A stretch of DNA of 64,000 nucleotides, taken from contig NC_016135.3 of the NCBI RefSeq assembly GCF_000005505.3, positions 16,462,613-16,526,612 on the forward strand, given 5' to 3'. The position numbers and the translations under genes were made by a program. Shown here in pieces: positions 1 through 11,130 of the stretch. The number at the start of each line of letters is the position of its first letter. The stretch's first letter is position 1. The notes beneath the pieces were generated by a model, which worked only from the letters and a program-made list of their open reading frames with translations, was not told the origin of the DNA and searched no databases. This DNA comes from Brachypodium distachyon (Eukaryota > Streptophyta > Magnoliopsida > Poales > Poaceae).

Positions 1-176
1 GTTTGTTTGGAGCAAAACATATAGAATGATTAAACACGGCGATGTATCTAGTTTTGGGCACCAAATAAATAGGAAAAGTTCCCAAGAAAGACGTTGAAGC
101 ATATCTACAGAATGATTTACCAGTTAGGCAGTTACCAACCATCCATTTTTTCATATCTCAACATGATTGACAGGTG

Positions 177-3100
177 TTAGGACGGAACTGAGAAGTTTGC
201 TGGGTGAGCTGAGTTTTTCCTCGTCCCTATTTCTTTTAGATTGTTCATTTGACAGAGTTTCTGTTTTTGTTCTATACTTGATGATTTGAGTTTGAACTTG
301 AAATATATAGAGTACCATATGACTACCTCAACCAAAAAAGAAAAGAATACATGTGTCATTTTCATAATCCAGATCAAAGTTGTGTGCATGTTAGCACCAA
401 TTTGGTGGCTAAATTTCTTGACGATTAATCATATCAAAACATTCAGAAGGAAGTTAAGTATCTACTAAAGACGCCTACAGGGTGCAACATGTCTCGCACT
501 GCATCCAAATATGGCAACATTAGCTTGCAATCCACCTTGGAACCTCCGAATGCATCTGTAAATGCCTGCAGTTGAATATAATGTTTTATTGATGAATTTA
601 TAAAATAGCCAACATATTTGACAGACATGTAAATGAAAATCAGCCATGCCTCCAGCAAATATCCTTTTGAGTCATCTCCGGCATTTGATATAAGACCCGG
701 TATGAAAGCTATAAGTGGACTCAGATGTGTTTCCATGAGATCCTTATTGCGAAGTACTTTTGCCTGGTTAAGTCAAAAAAAGAATGAAAAATTAGAAGCT
801 GTTTATTCTCTGCAAGAAAGAACACACAATACACAACAGTTGTTGAAATCAACGAAACCAGAGCCAACCTTTGCAAGTAAGGAAGATACAAACTGGCATA
901 ACTCCTCAGCTGGAAGCACTGTATTATCCATCCATGAGCTCAAGCACAAAAAGATTTCAGCAATTTTAAGATTGAAAATGAAAAACCTGTCATCTCCCTG
1001 CCATGAGAAAGAAAAAATCGTAAAAAAACCCAGCAAAACTGTGAGCAAATATATGTTAGGCCAAATATTTCTGAAAAAAACCGATACGAAATATAAAGTA
1101 CTCCCTCCGTCCGGGTATGTAAGGCCTACGCTGAATTTTATGCCAAACTTTGACCAACAATTGTACAAATAATATTCAGTACATGTATATAAAAGTTATA
1201 TCATTGTAAAGTGTTTCTCGATACGAATCCAACAATATTTTGTGCCACAATAATTTCATATTATTAATGTAATTTTCGGTCAAAGTTTAGCATAAAATTC
1301 TGTGTAGGCCTTACATACCCAGACGGAAGGAGTAATGTGCTAATATAAGAATTCCAGTATATCTGGTATCACCATTCATGAGTTATCTCTAAGTAAAAAA
1401 AGAACATACCGTTACGAACAAATTATAACACCAAGTATTCTGGTATACATATAATAATATAAGAACATGAATGATTTATCCTCTAAATCACAAATGGGTC
1501 AACAACTTTATCCCCGATATGGAACAAAAGAGAACAAACGAATTTGGAGGATTGAGTTCCCATAAGAAATTTTCATATGAGCGCGCTCAAAACAAAGGAA
1601 TAATTCATGAGGAGCCCAACAATGGAAATTTTCAAAGGTGTTTAAAGTTCGTGTGTTTTTCCTATCTGACATCTACACAACATCAAAGCTTTTTTATATC
1701 CTGTAACAATCCAAAGAACATGACAACCTAATTCCTGTGGTATCCCTATTCTTACTTTTTCAATTCATGTGTTCAAAAAAGGGCCTTAAAGAATATTCCC
1801 TCCTAGTCAACTCATGCTGGATCTTTTCACCAATTTGTTATGGTCACTCCTAAACTACTAAATCAGACCATACCATGTTTTCTCTATGGGTGGACCAGAT
1901 AATTGTTTCAATAGAATCAGCAACATGGAGCTAGTAACGAACAGGGAAATAGCTTTCTACCTTTTCATGAAACAAACGTTTCACTCCCCATAGTTTCTTT
2001 AGATATACCAACACGGAACTATTCAACCAATCAGGCCCAAACTGAGTTTGGGATCTCCCGAACTCCATCTGAGGTTTCTTCGCCTCATGAATAAATGTTC
2101 TACATATTAGATCCAGACAATGAAGGGCTGATAGTAATGCTTCACTTGACTGAGCATCATTAGCTGGCTTTGCACAGAGTTCTGAAGCTGAAACCTCTAC
2201 CGAATTAATGAGAATTTGTATGAGGTTCTGAAGCTTCGTTAGTACATCAAACGTCGAAAATGCTCCTGTAGTAATGCAGTGTAATAGTTAATTAAGACAA
2301 AAATAACAAAGTTCCATTAACAGAGCAATGTGACAAAAATAACAAGTAAACAGGTAAGATGTGCATCTACGACAAGATAAAAATAACGCTGCTGGAGGAG
2401 CTGTAATAGTATGCTACCGCCATAAAAAAAATTGATGTTTCTTTCAAATGTTGCTCTTGGTTGGTATTCTGAGCTTAATCAAACCCCCCAAATCTATTAT
2501 ATGTCACTCTGGGTGCTCATCGTGGCCGGCCTGTTTCACTACCAATTAAACTGAATTCTTATTCAAAAATTGTCTTGGGTCTAGTACAAAGTTAGTACTT
2601 TGCTTCCACGGGTTTGACCATCCAAACCACATTTGAACACCCTATATGTCATTTGACCATTCTGATTAAACATTCCTAGGTCTGCTGATCATACCGAAAG
2701 CAGGAAGTGTCACTCAAAGCTATCCAATATTCAGTAAGAACTACTTACTTAGCATTCAGTGTTTATTGATTTTGTGATCAGACTAGTAGGCTAAACATCC
2801 CACACAAAACAAGGTTAAAATGTGTAAATGTCTAGGAAGTTGGGTGGTCCAGTTAGCTTACTACTGAGCTTTCTCTGATTATATTACAACTAAATTCACG
2901 TTCAGTGTTATTTGTTCCATCAAAAGGTTGAGCGACTGCATAAACTACACATCAAATGAGGAAGCAACAGAAGAGGATAAAGCGCACTTGACTTACTACT
3001 TTCTGGGTTATCTTCATCAAGGGTAAGTTTCAACAGTTCTCTCAAAGAGAGGTTATGAGCCTGTAGATCACGAGGAAAGATTCTGATCATTACAATAGAA

Positions 3101-5111
3101 GTGTTTCAACTATTCCATGCATACGTGCATTTCAGAACATGTGAACATGTCATCATAGCTCCATCTGTGCCAGCAAGAAATTTTCAAAACAAAAATTAAT
3201 AATTCAGCTTGCTACTGTACAAACCAGTCGATTTGATGCATCATCATTTTCAGTTGCACGAACAACCAAGGAAAGGCAGTGCCCCAGCCCAGTAAGGACA
3301 CTGTTAAGTTTACTCTTATCCTGCAGATGGATTCTGTCGTTGCTCAATACAGCAACGAAGTTGTTGAAAGCCTGTCAAAATGAATTGTGAAAAACAATAT
3401 TACTTGGTAGCGGACATGGTCAATCACACATCTAGCAGGAATGAGTGTGCGTCTCAATAATATATTACTTATTTCATAACCTGGCACGGTCACTTCATAG
3501 AAGAAAGAGTATGAAGCAAGTTCTGGTAGCTTAATAAACGCCAAATCCGGCAAAACAAAAGGGAAGGCTTTTTTTCAAGGGAGGCGACTAGCATCTAATA
3601 ATGGAATAAGCAGGACAATATATCTCTAGCAAACAAAATTTTGTTAGCTCACAAGCTGGGTTGAAACTAGCATGTAATCAAGGAATAAGCTGGACAATAC
3701 ATCTCTAGCAAACTAAAACTCGTTAGCTCACAAGCTGGCATTTCAATTTTCAACACACCAATACATGAGTGAAGTCCACTGACCTGTTCAGCATATCTGG
3801 GAAAGGAGGATGGGAAATTAAGAACCACGAGCTCCAGAAACCTAAAAGCCATTAACTGGATATCCATAGATAGGTTTGTCATCCCATTCAAAACATTCGC
3901 CATCAGCAGAGATAGTGTGCTGCGAGTAGATATTGCATTGTCCTGCAATAAACCTAGTATCACATTTGAAGCTAACAAGATCGATCTAAAAAACTGGAGC
4001 AGATCAGAGGAATAGTATGCTAAAAACATGGCATATATGTGCTTACACTACTTAGAAGAGACTACACGGTCTGCTAAATAAAATAGACAATTGTGGGTTA
4101 AAACGGAATGAAGTTAAGTATGGTGCTGAGTGTTTGGAGAATGTTAATGAATTATCACCGTCATAAAGTTGTCAAGAAGCAAGACTTCCAAGACTCAGTT
4201 GCTAGCATGTGCTATTCGAATGTAGGGCGTGATGCGACTATAATGTTCAGTTAAATGATTTCTTGTGATTCCAGGCAGCATATGGTGAGGGGTGGGGGAG
4301 GCATAGGGTTGGGGGTTGGGGGGAGGGGGGGGGGGGTATGAGGGATACCTCTTTCAGAGATGGGAATATCAGAGACTGCAGTATATTGTACAATGATTCA
4401 CGAACCACCTTATCAGTGTCGCATATCCGTTCCTGCAGCTTCTCAATCATAGCAACCTTGTGCAATTTAAGCTCCTCTGGATGTTTGACAACGAGATCCT
4501 TTATTCCATTCAATGCAGCTTCAACAACAACAACAACAAAAAAGCATAATTCGGGTGAGCTGCCTATCATTAATAATCAACATAGATTAACAGTTGCGTG
4601 CATTTGGCGTCCCAATGCGCCGTGCAGAGGCTAAACTAGGAAGCTCACCTCGCCGCACTTTGGCATTGTAGTGCACCGTCTGCTGCAGCAGCTCACGGAG
4701 CGTGAGACCGCGCTTGTTCACCGCCATGCCCGCCCTCTCTGACGCCATGCTCTGCTCCGGCAGCACGATCACTGCACGCATACAACACAACAACAAAAAA
4801 ACTAGTTATGCGCCGCGACACCTCAAAACATCATAGCAACAGAGCATAAAAGCAAGCCTCACTTTTGGACTTAATCTCCGTGTTGGTGGTGTTCTTCGGC
4901 GGCGGCAGCTTGCGCCCTACCTTGTGCTTGTACTTCTGTGAACCACCAAAAGCTTAAACGGTTAGCTCCGAGTAGAGACTGAGGGTTCAGGGGCGCTTCA
5001 GGAAACGGCCGGGGTGGTTACCTTGAAGTCGACGCCGCCACGCTGCTTCGGCTTGGCCTTCGGCTTCTTCGACGAGGAGGAAGCCGCGGCGCCGCCCTTT
5101 GGTCGCCCCAT
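177..5111 (-). CDS. TEX10/IPI1-like ARM-repeat ribosome biogenesis protein, 11 coding exons
   Basis: Members of this family (human TEX10, yeast Ipi1) belong to the Rix1 complex, which acts in ITS2 processing and late nuclear maturation of the 60S pre-ribosome. I assembled minus-strand exons 5111-5022, 4935-4863, 4771-4649, 4518-4349, 3942-3784, 3371-3225, 3060-2997, 2265-1961, 763-650, 565-479 and 296-177. Phases agree across every junction and give 483 residues ending in TAA. The N-terminus MGRPKGG...KPKQRGGVDFK is basic, as is usual in the family. Residues about 70-310 are helical ARM/HEAT-type sequence, with landmarks LTLRELLQQTVHYNAKVRR, ALNGIKDLVVKHPEEL and LLMANVLNGMTNLSMD. The product is shorter than the roughly 800 residues I expect for plant homologues, so exons may be missed in the 1.2-kb intron 764-1960. 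The first eight exons are firm. The last three fit by phase and splice sites but I did not recognise them by homology, and the 650/649 junction would need a GC donor. Confidence 0.8.
1101..1332. mobile_element. Stowaway MITE inside an intron of the TEX10-like gene
   Basis: Terminal inverted repeats begin CTCCCTCCGTCCGGGTATG and end in the inverted form CATACCCAGACGGAAGGAG. Both are flanked by TA (1099-1100 and 1333-1334), the target duplication of Tc1/mariner-type Stowaway elements. The arms pair for about 60 bp (GTAAGGCCTACGCTGAATTT against its complement), so the element could fold as a long hairpin. It has no coding capacity. Confidence 0.9.
4290..4337 (+). repeat. G-run tract next to a 5' splice site
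   Basis: A 48-bp stretch on the plus strand is made of runs of 3 to 12 G separated by 1-4 bases, which fits the G-quadruplex pattern in DNA. In the pre-mRNA of the TEX10-like gene it is a C-rich tract, starting 11 nucleotides downstream of the donor of exon 4349-4518. Confidence 0.7.
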
Positions 5112-5864
5112 GACGCGAGGGCGTTGCTCGGGACAGGCGGCGGCTGGGGGGAGGAGGGGGCGGCGGCGGCAGAAGGTTATGCACTTATGCGAAGGGATAT
5201 GGAGGAAAAAAACGGAGACAAGGAAACGAGGCCCGCGCGTAAAAGCCCGGTTTTACGCCTCGGGCCCGGCCCTCTCTTGTGCAGGTCCACTTCCCCTTCT
5301 GATTTTCGCTTTCAAATATTCTTTTCAATTCGCTCAAAATAATACTCCGTATTTCTTTATTTTTTCGAGAAAAAAATATATTTCTTTCCAACACTATATT
5401 TTTTCGAGAGACTACGCTTTTTCAATGGTAAGCCTCTTCACTTCCGTTCAGGTTTCGCTATCAATGCACTTGCCTCTAACTATACTCGCGCAAACCGAAG
5501 GCAGATGTTAACCACCATGGATGGATCCAAGCACTCTTGGATTATGTTAAACTCAACGTGATGTCTTCTTTGATAATAACCTCCCGCTGGCCAAATCTTC
5601 CCTGAGCACTCTACCTGTTCTAGTCAATAGTGTAAAATATAAGTATTGATTAATAAAGAGTGTTTTTCTGTCAAAAACAAGATCTCCCAACCATCCACGG
5701 TCAATGGTGTGTTTATTGAATCGAACGAGAACGTCAAAACTCAAATATCGCAAAACTAAACAACGATAACAGAGCAAGTAAAAAGGCGAGCTAAGATAAA
5801 TGGTTGTCCTGAGTTGCCCTCGTGTGTTCAAGCATCGCTAGCAAATATTACCTCATTTTCATAA
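5112..5864. other. Upstream region of the TEX10-like gene; no gene seen
   Basis: This holds the promoter and leader of the minus-strand gene. It is GC-rich close to the ATG and AT-rich beyond 5,290. An 8-bp inverted repeat, GCGTAAAA / TTTTACGC, with a 6-nt loop lies at 5237-5258, about 125-150 bp upstream of the ATG. No convincing TATA box stands out and the short ORFs look like noise. Confidence 0.5.
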
Positions 5865-6033
5865 AGGTTTGGCGTATTTGGTTTCGCTAAAACAATACTT
5901 CGACCGATTATAACTTCATTGATATTTAATTTATATGATAGGAAGCCACACTTATCAACAAAAAAAATTTAAGGACGAATCTACTAATATAAATTTCATG
6001 TTTTAAAAAACATATATCGATAAAATAATTCTT
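5865..6033. mobile_element. Left part of a MITE split by a LINE insertion
   Basis: The outer ~50 bp (AAAGGTTTGGCGTATTTGG, then GTTTCGCTAAAACAATACTT) is an imperfect inverted repeat of the sequence at 8352-8396, read as its complement. Behind this arm lie about 120 bp of AT-rich body. The fragment ends in ATAATTCTT (6025-6033), which recurs at 8343-8351 on the other side of the LINE. Removing the LINE and one copy of this 9-mer leaves a MITE-like unit of about 215 bp. I could not fix its own target duplication or name its family. Confidence 0.75.
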
Positions 6034-8342
6034 TCTTTTAAGTTGGGGGGATATATTACTCATCGAGAATACGGTTACAGTCGGTCGCAACTCGGCACGT
6101 CACGCAGGACGGCACAGAGTCGCGCAACACACTCCCACACAACACACTAATACACCAACGAGCAATACCTTCCGCCGCTGCGTTCGCTTGGCGATCGACC
6201 TTGTGGCAGGAGAATCCAGGAGCACCGCCAAAGGTTTCCTTGATGGAAGCGACGATGCCGGCAATGGAGGACCGGTTTCTAGAGCTGTTGTTGATCGCCT
6301 GGACGACCGACAAGCAGCTGCATTCCATGATCAGAGGAAGGGGAGACCAGCTGCGAACAGTCTTTAAACCTTCAAGGCAGGCGACCGCCTCGGCCATCTC
6401 TGCATTCGGGCAGTTCGGAACAAAGTCCCAAGCAAATCCAAGGACCGTACTGTGACAGTCACGTAACACCGCCCCCCAGGCAGCAAGGTTGGTTTCCAAC
6501 CGGAAGCTCGCATCCATGTTTGGTTTAATGGAGCCCGGTGGGGGAAGATTCCAGTGGCAGGAGTGGGAACTAGGGGAAGGAGCAGTCTTGGGAAGAATGG
6601 CAAAGGCCGGGGCTTTACCTTTGGCGATCGCAGTAGGGCTGGCAACATTCAGGTGAGGCAACGAGTCCACATAGTTGAAAATAAAATGGGCCGAGGCCTC
6701 AACTGAAGCATCACCTTTAGCGAAGATAATATCATTCCTGAGGTGTCAAGCTCGCCACCAAAGAAAGAGCAACCTGATCCTGCTGTCCATATCACTTTTA
6801 TTCAGCAGCAGGAGGACCCAATCCTTACCAGTAAATTGCAGCTCAAGCTCTGGCGGAAGAGCCCAGTTCTTCCTGGCGCGTTCTCTAAGAGCTCTGGCTT
6901 TAGTGCAAGACATTACTGCATGAAAGCCATCTTCAGCCTCTACACCACAGATTTTGTAAGTAGGGAGCACATCCATGTTTCTGGCGTGGCGGTTGACTTG
7001 GACAGCGAGAGTGTTCGTCGCGAGCTTCCAGGCAAAGACCTTGATTTTGGGAGGGATCGGCGCCTTCCAGATCAGATTCCACAGATCACGGTGGCCATCT
7101 GGTGTCGTGCTGGAGCTCAAAGCGGACAGGTTGTGCTTCAGATTAAGCGCGAGGCAGTAGGCGCTTTTGACGGAGAAGGTACCCGATTTCTCAAAGTGCC
7201 AGGCGATGACATCTTCCGAGTGTAGCGGGAGTGGTTGGATTTTCATGAAGGGTAGAAGCACTCACGGATCAGGGGCTCATTCCACAAATTTGTCCCAGGT
7301 AACAGGAGATCAGCCACACGCCGCACTCGTAATCTGGTTCTCGAGGGGGGGGGGGGCGCTTTCAGGTTACCACGGGGTATCCAATTGTGTCGCCAAATCT
7401 GAATATTTTTCCCAGAACCGATTCGCCAGATGATGCCTTCTTTGAGGAGCTCAAGGCCAAACTGGATCCCCTGCCAACAAGGCGAAGAGACTTTCGGAAA
7501 GATAGTATCAGTCAGACTCCCATTTGGATAGTACTTGGCTTTAAGGAGTTGGGCACAGAGGGAGTTTGGAAACATCAGAAGGCGCCACGCTTGTTTTGCA
7601 AGAAGGACTTGGTTGAACAGGCGGAGATCTCTGAAGCCCATACCACCGAAGGATTTGGGCCGAATCAGGCGTTCCCAACTCATCCAGTGAGTTTTACGGC
7701 GATCCATTTCGTCGCCCCACCAAAAGTCCCGGGCGATGTGGGAGAGCTCTTCACACAGGGTAGCAGAGAGCTTGAAGAGACTTATGGAGTAGGTTGGGAT
7801 GGCCTGGATGACAGATTTTATAACAACTTCTTTGCCCCCACATGATAGGTACTTTTCAGCCCAATCGGAGCAACGCTTCAACATTTTGTCTTTCACTGAT
7901 TGGAACTTGCCATCCTTCATCTTTCCTGCTGGGACCGGAAGTCCGAGGTATTTAGTTTCGAAGGTGTCATGCTGCACCTCAAGGATTTGTTTAACTGACG
8001 CCGGAGACACTTTGTTGCCCATCAGAATTGAGCATTTATCCGAGCTAAGAGATTGCCCGGTACCAATCTCATAAGTATTGAGGGTGTTGCGGATGACGGT
8101 AGCTTGGGCAGCGTTGGCTTTAAAGAACAGGAGGTTTTCATCGGCGAACAAGACATGAGAAATCCCCGGGCTTCGACGGCAAATATGAAGTTCCTTAAGA
8201 TCACCAGAGATAATCTGTTTCTGCAACAATAAGGATAGGTTTTCAGCAACCAACAGAAATAAGTAAGGTGATAGGGGGTCACCTTGGCGGAGTCCTCTCT
8301 TGGTTTGAACATGTTCAGTAATTTGCCATTGAATCTCACGCT
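6034..8342 (-). mobile_element. 5'-truncated LINE (non-LTR retrotransposon) fragment, 2.3 kb
   Basis: The insertion is bounded by a 9-bp target duplication, ATAATTCTT (6025-6033 and 8343-8351), so both ends of the inserted segment are defined. Only the 3' half of ORF2 is present: RT from motif B onward, zf-RVT and a C-terminal RNase H. 5' truncation is the usual outcome of LINE insertion. There is no clean poly(A) at the 3' end, only an AT-rich AACTTAAAAGA tail. It sits inside an older MITE. Confidence 0.88.
6056..8341 (-). pseudogene. LINE ORF2 remnant: reverse transcriptase, zf-RVT and RNase H-like domains
   Basis: Reading the minus strand, the RT palm begins at motif B (RGLRQGDPLSPYLFLL, about 8,250-8,300). 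The catalytic FADD box follows as FADEN (about 8,138-8,152), so its second Asp is Glu. Then comes the thumb/connection region (KYLGLPVPAGKMKDGK, RDFWWGDE). The zf-RVT domain (about 6,750-7,250: WNLIWKAPIPPKIKVFAWKL) lies in a different frame after a frameshift near 7,250. A TGA at 6746-6748 then separates it from the RNase H-like domain (6056-6670: MDASFRLETNLAAWGAVLRD). There the residues that normally contain the second acidic pair read MECSCLSVVQA. It is a dead fragment with at least one frameshift, one nonsense codon and catalytic changes. Confidence 0.9.
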
Positions 8343-8351
8343 ATAATTCTT

Positions 8352-8396
8352 GATCCAAGTGTTATCTTAACGAAACCAAATACGCCAACCTTTGTA
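8352..8396. mobile_element. Right terminal arm of the split MITE
   Basis: Its reverse complement, ACAAAGGTTGGCGTATTTGG followed by TTTCGTTAAGATAACACTT, matches the arm at 5865-5915 with few differences. It lies directly outside the second copy of the LINE target duplication. Confidence 0.75.
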
Positions 8397-8598
8397 AAAA
8401 CTAGGAGTAGTGTATTGCTTCCAATCGCTTGCTGCCTCGGACCATGGTGTCTCCTACCTCTTGTTTTCTGGAAGTGGGCTGCACACATGAAGACCACCTG
8501 CTTTTGGTTGAAAGATAATAAAGCCAAGACTATACCCCCAGGAGTATCTACCGTCACCGTCCTGGCCACCTTCGCAGGGGGGGGGGGGGTGTCATTTA

Positions 8599-9098
8599 GG
8601 CCCCGTTTGGAACCAACGATTTTTATAGGATTCTCGTAGGATAGGAATTGTACATGAATATATTCCTTTGGACCATTTGGAACAATGGATAGGAAAATGT
8701 GCATTCCTATGGAACACTGTTGCTACAATGTGATTTTATAGGAAAGAAAACATCCACTTCGAGCCCATTTTTTTTACACGTGAAGCAACTCTGATTCACG
8801 GTTTCTACAAATTTCGTTCTTGCATTCCAAACGGTTTTTCTATCTCAAACCTATGTTTTCAATCCCTATAGGATTTCACATGCCTGTCATGCCAATTTCT
8901 GTATTTTTCCTATTACTGTGTTTTTTGAGCAGTGCTATGCATATGACACAAATCATACTATTTGGGTACACCTAGGCTTGGACCTCTGGGATAAGCAAAT
9001 ATCAATACATCACCTAGGCATCGGACAGAAATCGTACGATTTTTGTCGTACGCAGAGTAGTTCCGGTGTTTTTTCTATCCTGCGTCCCAAACGGGGCC
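8599..9098. mobile_element. Tourist-type (PIF/Harbinger) MITE, 500 bp
   Basis: The ends are GGCCCCGTTTGGAACCAACG and, inverted, GGCCCCGTTTGGGACGCAGG, flanked by TTA on both sides (8596-8598 and 9099-9101). The 3-bp TTA duplication and the GGCCCCGTTTGG terminus fit PIF/Harbinger-derived elements of grasses. The interior is AT-rich and non-coding. A G12 run lies just outside the left end. Confidence 0.85.
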
Positions 9099-9101
9099 TT
9101 A

Positions 9102-10560
9102 ATGTGAATTATATAAAAGAGAGGTGATCAGGAGGAAAAAGTCTCTCTCTCTGATGTGACCGCCGACAACTTCTCGCTTTGTTTCTCTCGTTTTCTCATT
9201 CTCTCTCTGACTTTTTGCATGTGAAGGCTGGCACCTTTTTGCATGCGACGTGCTACCACATTTTTCTTCCCACTTTTGTATCGGTTCATTTGTAAGTACA
9301 TTCTGATACATGATAAGTACTTTATTAATTTGTAGTTCGCGGCCAATTATGATGGATACATCAATGTACATGACAGATACATTTAGGTACATGATGGTAC
9401 ATCACATGTAGCTTAACAATTTTGAAGTTCTCGTCATATCAATACTTCGTACCATGTACATGAGCTCATAGCAGTACATCATGTATCACGACAAAAACAA
9501 CAAAAAAACAAATAATAGTACATAGATCAAACAAAATTTAGAAGATACCTAAAGCACCGAGGTACACGAAAAAAATCTCAATTCAAAGAAGAAACCATAA
9601 AATCGAGTCCCACGGATGAATCCATCCATCCAAAGACAAACCCAACATACACTCCTCGATGGCGGCCAAGTCGACGGCCGGAGCGGCGGCGCAAGGCCGG
9701 CTGATGCGCTGAGGGCAGGGCCGCCGATCCGGTGCCAACATGGCAGAGGGCGGCTAGATCCGGCGCCAGCAGGGCAGAGGGCAGCCAGATCCGGCCCCAT
9801 GGCATCTCTCTATCTCTCTCGCTTATACATGTTTTCTTTTGTACATGGGTGCCAAGCAGATATATTCCTTTGTACATGTTCGTCGCAAAGAAAATTGGAG
9901 GATAAAATAACCCTAAGTGGTGGTTCAAAACCCCCAATTTCATCGGTACAAAAACCCTCGAAATCAAACCTCAAAACATATCTAATCCAAGGCGATTCAA
10001 CGAGGAGCATGCAGGGCACTTACTTATGTTTGTGTGAGCGTCAATCATCTCAAATCCACGGCGATCATCCGCCGGTTGCCATTGCCGCTGCTCAAGCTTT
10101 GGGAGGAAGAGGGCGAGTCGCGGAAGAGAGAAGAGAGGATGGGAACGATGGAGTTAGGGGTTTAGATGGGCTAAAGGTACAAATGTGCCGACATATCACT
10201 CAGGCCTAACAACAATCTTGATTTCTTTCGTTGAGTCATCCATCCCACACGACCAAACGGGTTTTTTAGGGGGGTTTTTTTGAGGAAGGGTTTTCTAGGT
10301 ATTAGAGGGCTAGTTAACCGAAATTAGTTAGCTATTAGAAGTTGAAAACCAGGAATTTGGAGGCGAGGTTCGATTCCAACAATCTTTAAGAAGAATATAT
10401 TTAAAACGGACCTTTTCCTTCTAAAACGCACTCACAGTACGTGCAAAAGAGCGTGGCCACTGCTCACTAGGATTCGAAACCACCGTGGATGTGAATGAAT
10501 CCGTGTTCTCACTCACTGGTCAAACACTGCGTAATGTTTGAGAATTGAGATTTACAAAAC
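9102..10560. other. Intergenic region with TACATG-rich stretches; no gene assigned
   Basis: Between about 9,295 and 9,490, and again near 9,827-9,880, the word TACATG or GTACATG recurs at irregular spacing, at least seven times. The GC-richer part (9,600-9,800 and 10,060-10,180) has open frames on both strands, but no domain is recognisable. The minus strand around 10,050-10,170 resembles a leader sequence. I see no TIR pair or duplication that would define an element. Confidence 0.4.
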
Positions 10561-10561
10561 T

Positions 10562-11012
10562 TTAGTTACCCAGACCACTTGGGCAGCTGGGCACGTTGCA
10601 GGGCGCGTTGAAATTTGACGACCGTGAGACGGAGATTGGAGAGGTATCGGCGGCAGGCAGGCGAGTGGAGATAGTCGCGTCGCACGGCACGATGCGCGGC
10701 ACGTGTGGCTCCTCGGCTATCGGCGCACGCCGGCTTGTGTCGTCGTCCAACACCACAACAGGCAGGCAGCCCGGCTCCCGAAAGCCACCCACCGCCCGGC
10801 GCCGGATTGGGCAGCACGCCCACCCCTCGTGCTCCGGCCCGGCCACCACTGCTACCCCCAATGGCCTCCTGCCTGCAAACCCTGATGAGCAGGAGAAAAA
10901 CAGGGCACCTTGCTCGTGGCAGCTGCAGGTCGGAAAAATAAATAAATTCGAAACCAACAGTTTGATGGCACCGTACCTGTACTTAGGCTCTAATGATCTG
11001 ACTGTAACTTGA
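10562..11012. other. GC-rich island with open frames on both strands, unrecognised
   Basis: A 417-bp frame on plus (10596-11012) and a 396-bp frame on minus (10562-10957) overlap almost completely. Neither product matches a family I know, and both look like by-products of high GC content. It lies about 600 bp upstream of the RGF-type gene and could be a distal regulatory island or a decayed gene fragment. Confidence 0.3.
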
Positions 11013-11130
11013 ATACGGACTTAATAAACGGAGTTTGTTCATCTAATGATCTGATTGTAACTGAATACTGACTTCTTTTTTTTTCTGGAAGAACTGAATA
11101 CTGACTTGATAAACGGAGTTTTGTTCATCA
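10988..11130 (+). repeat. Imperfect tandem duplication of ~55 bp, second copy interrupted
   Basis: The unit CTAATGATCTGACTGTAAC...AAACGGAGTTTGTTCAT (10990-11042) is repeated from 11043. The second copy carries a 17-bp T-rich insertion at 11075-11091, flanked by two identical 16-bp copies of AACTGAATACTGACTT (11059-11074 and 11092-11107). Confidence 0.85.

Noticed and set aside
633..1172. 179-codon plus-strand ORF
   Set aside because: It is antisense to exon 650-763 of the TEX10-like gene and runs into a Stowaway MITE. No family features.
6743..7845. Plus-strand ORFs of 150-160 codons over the LINE
   Set aside because: They are mirror frames of the LINE ORF2, whose minus-strand translation shows clear RT and zf-RVT motifs.
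10365..10385. T-loop-like GAGGTTCGATTCCAAC, as in tRNA genes
   Set aside because: No acceptor stem, D-arm or anticodon stem can be folded upstream; chance match.
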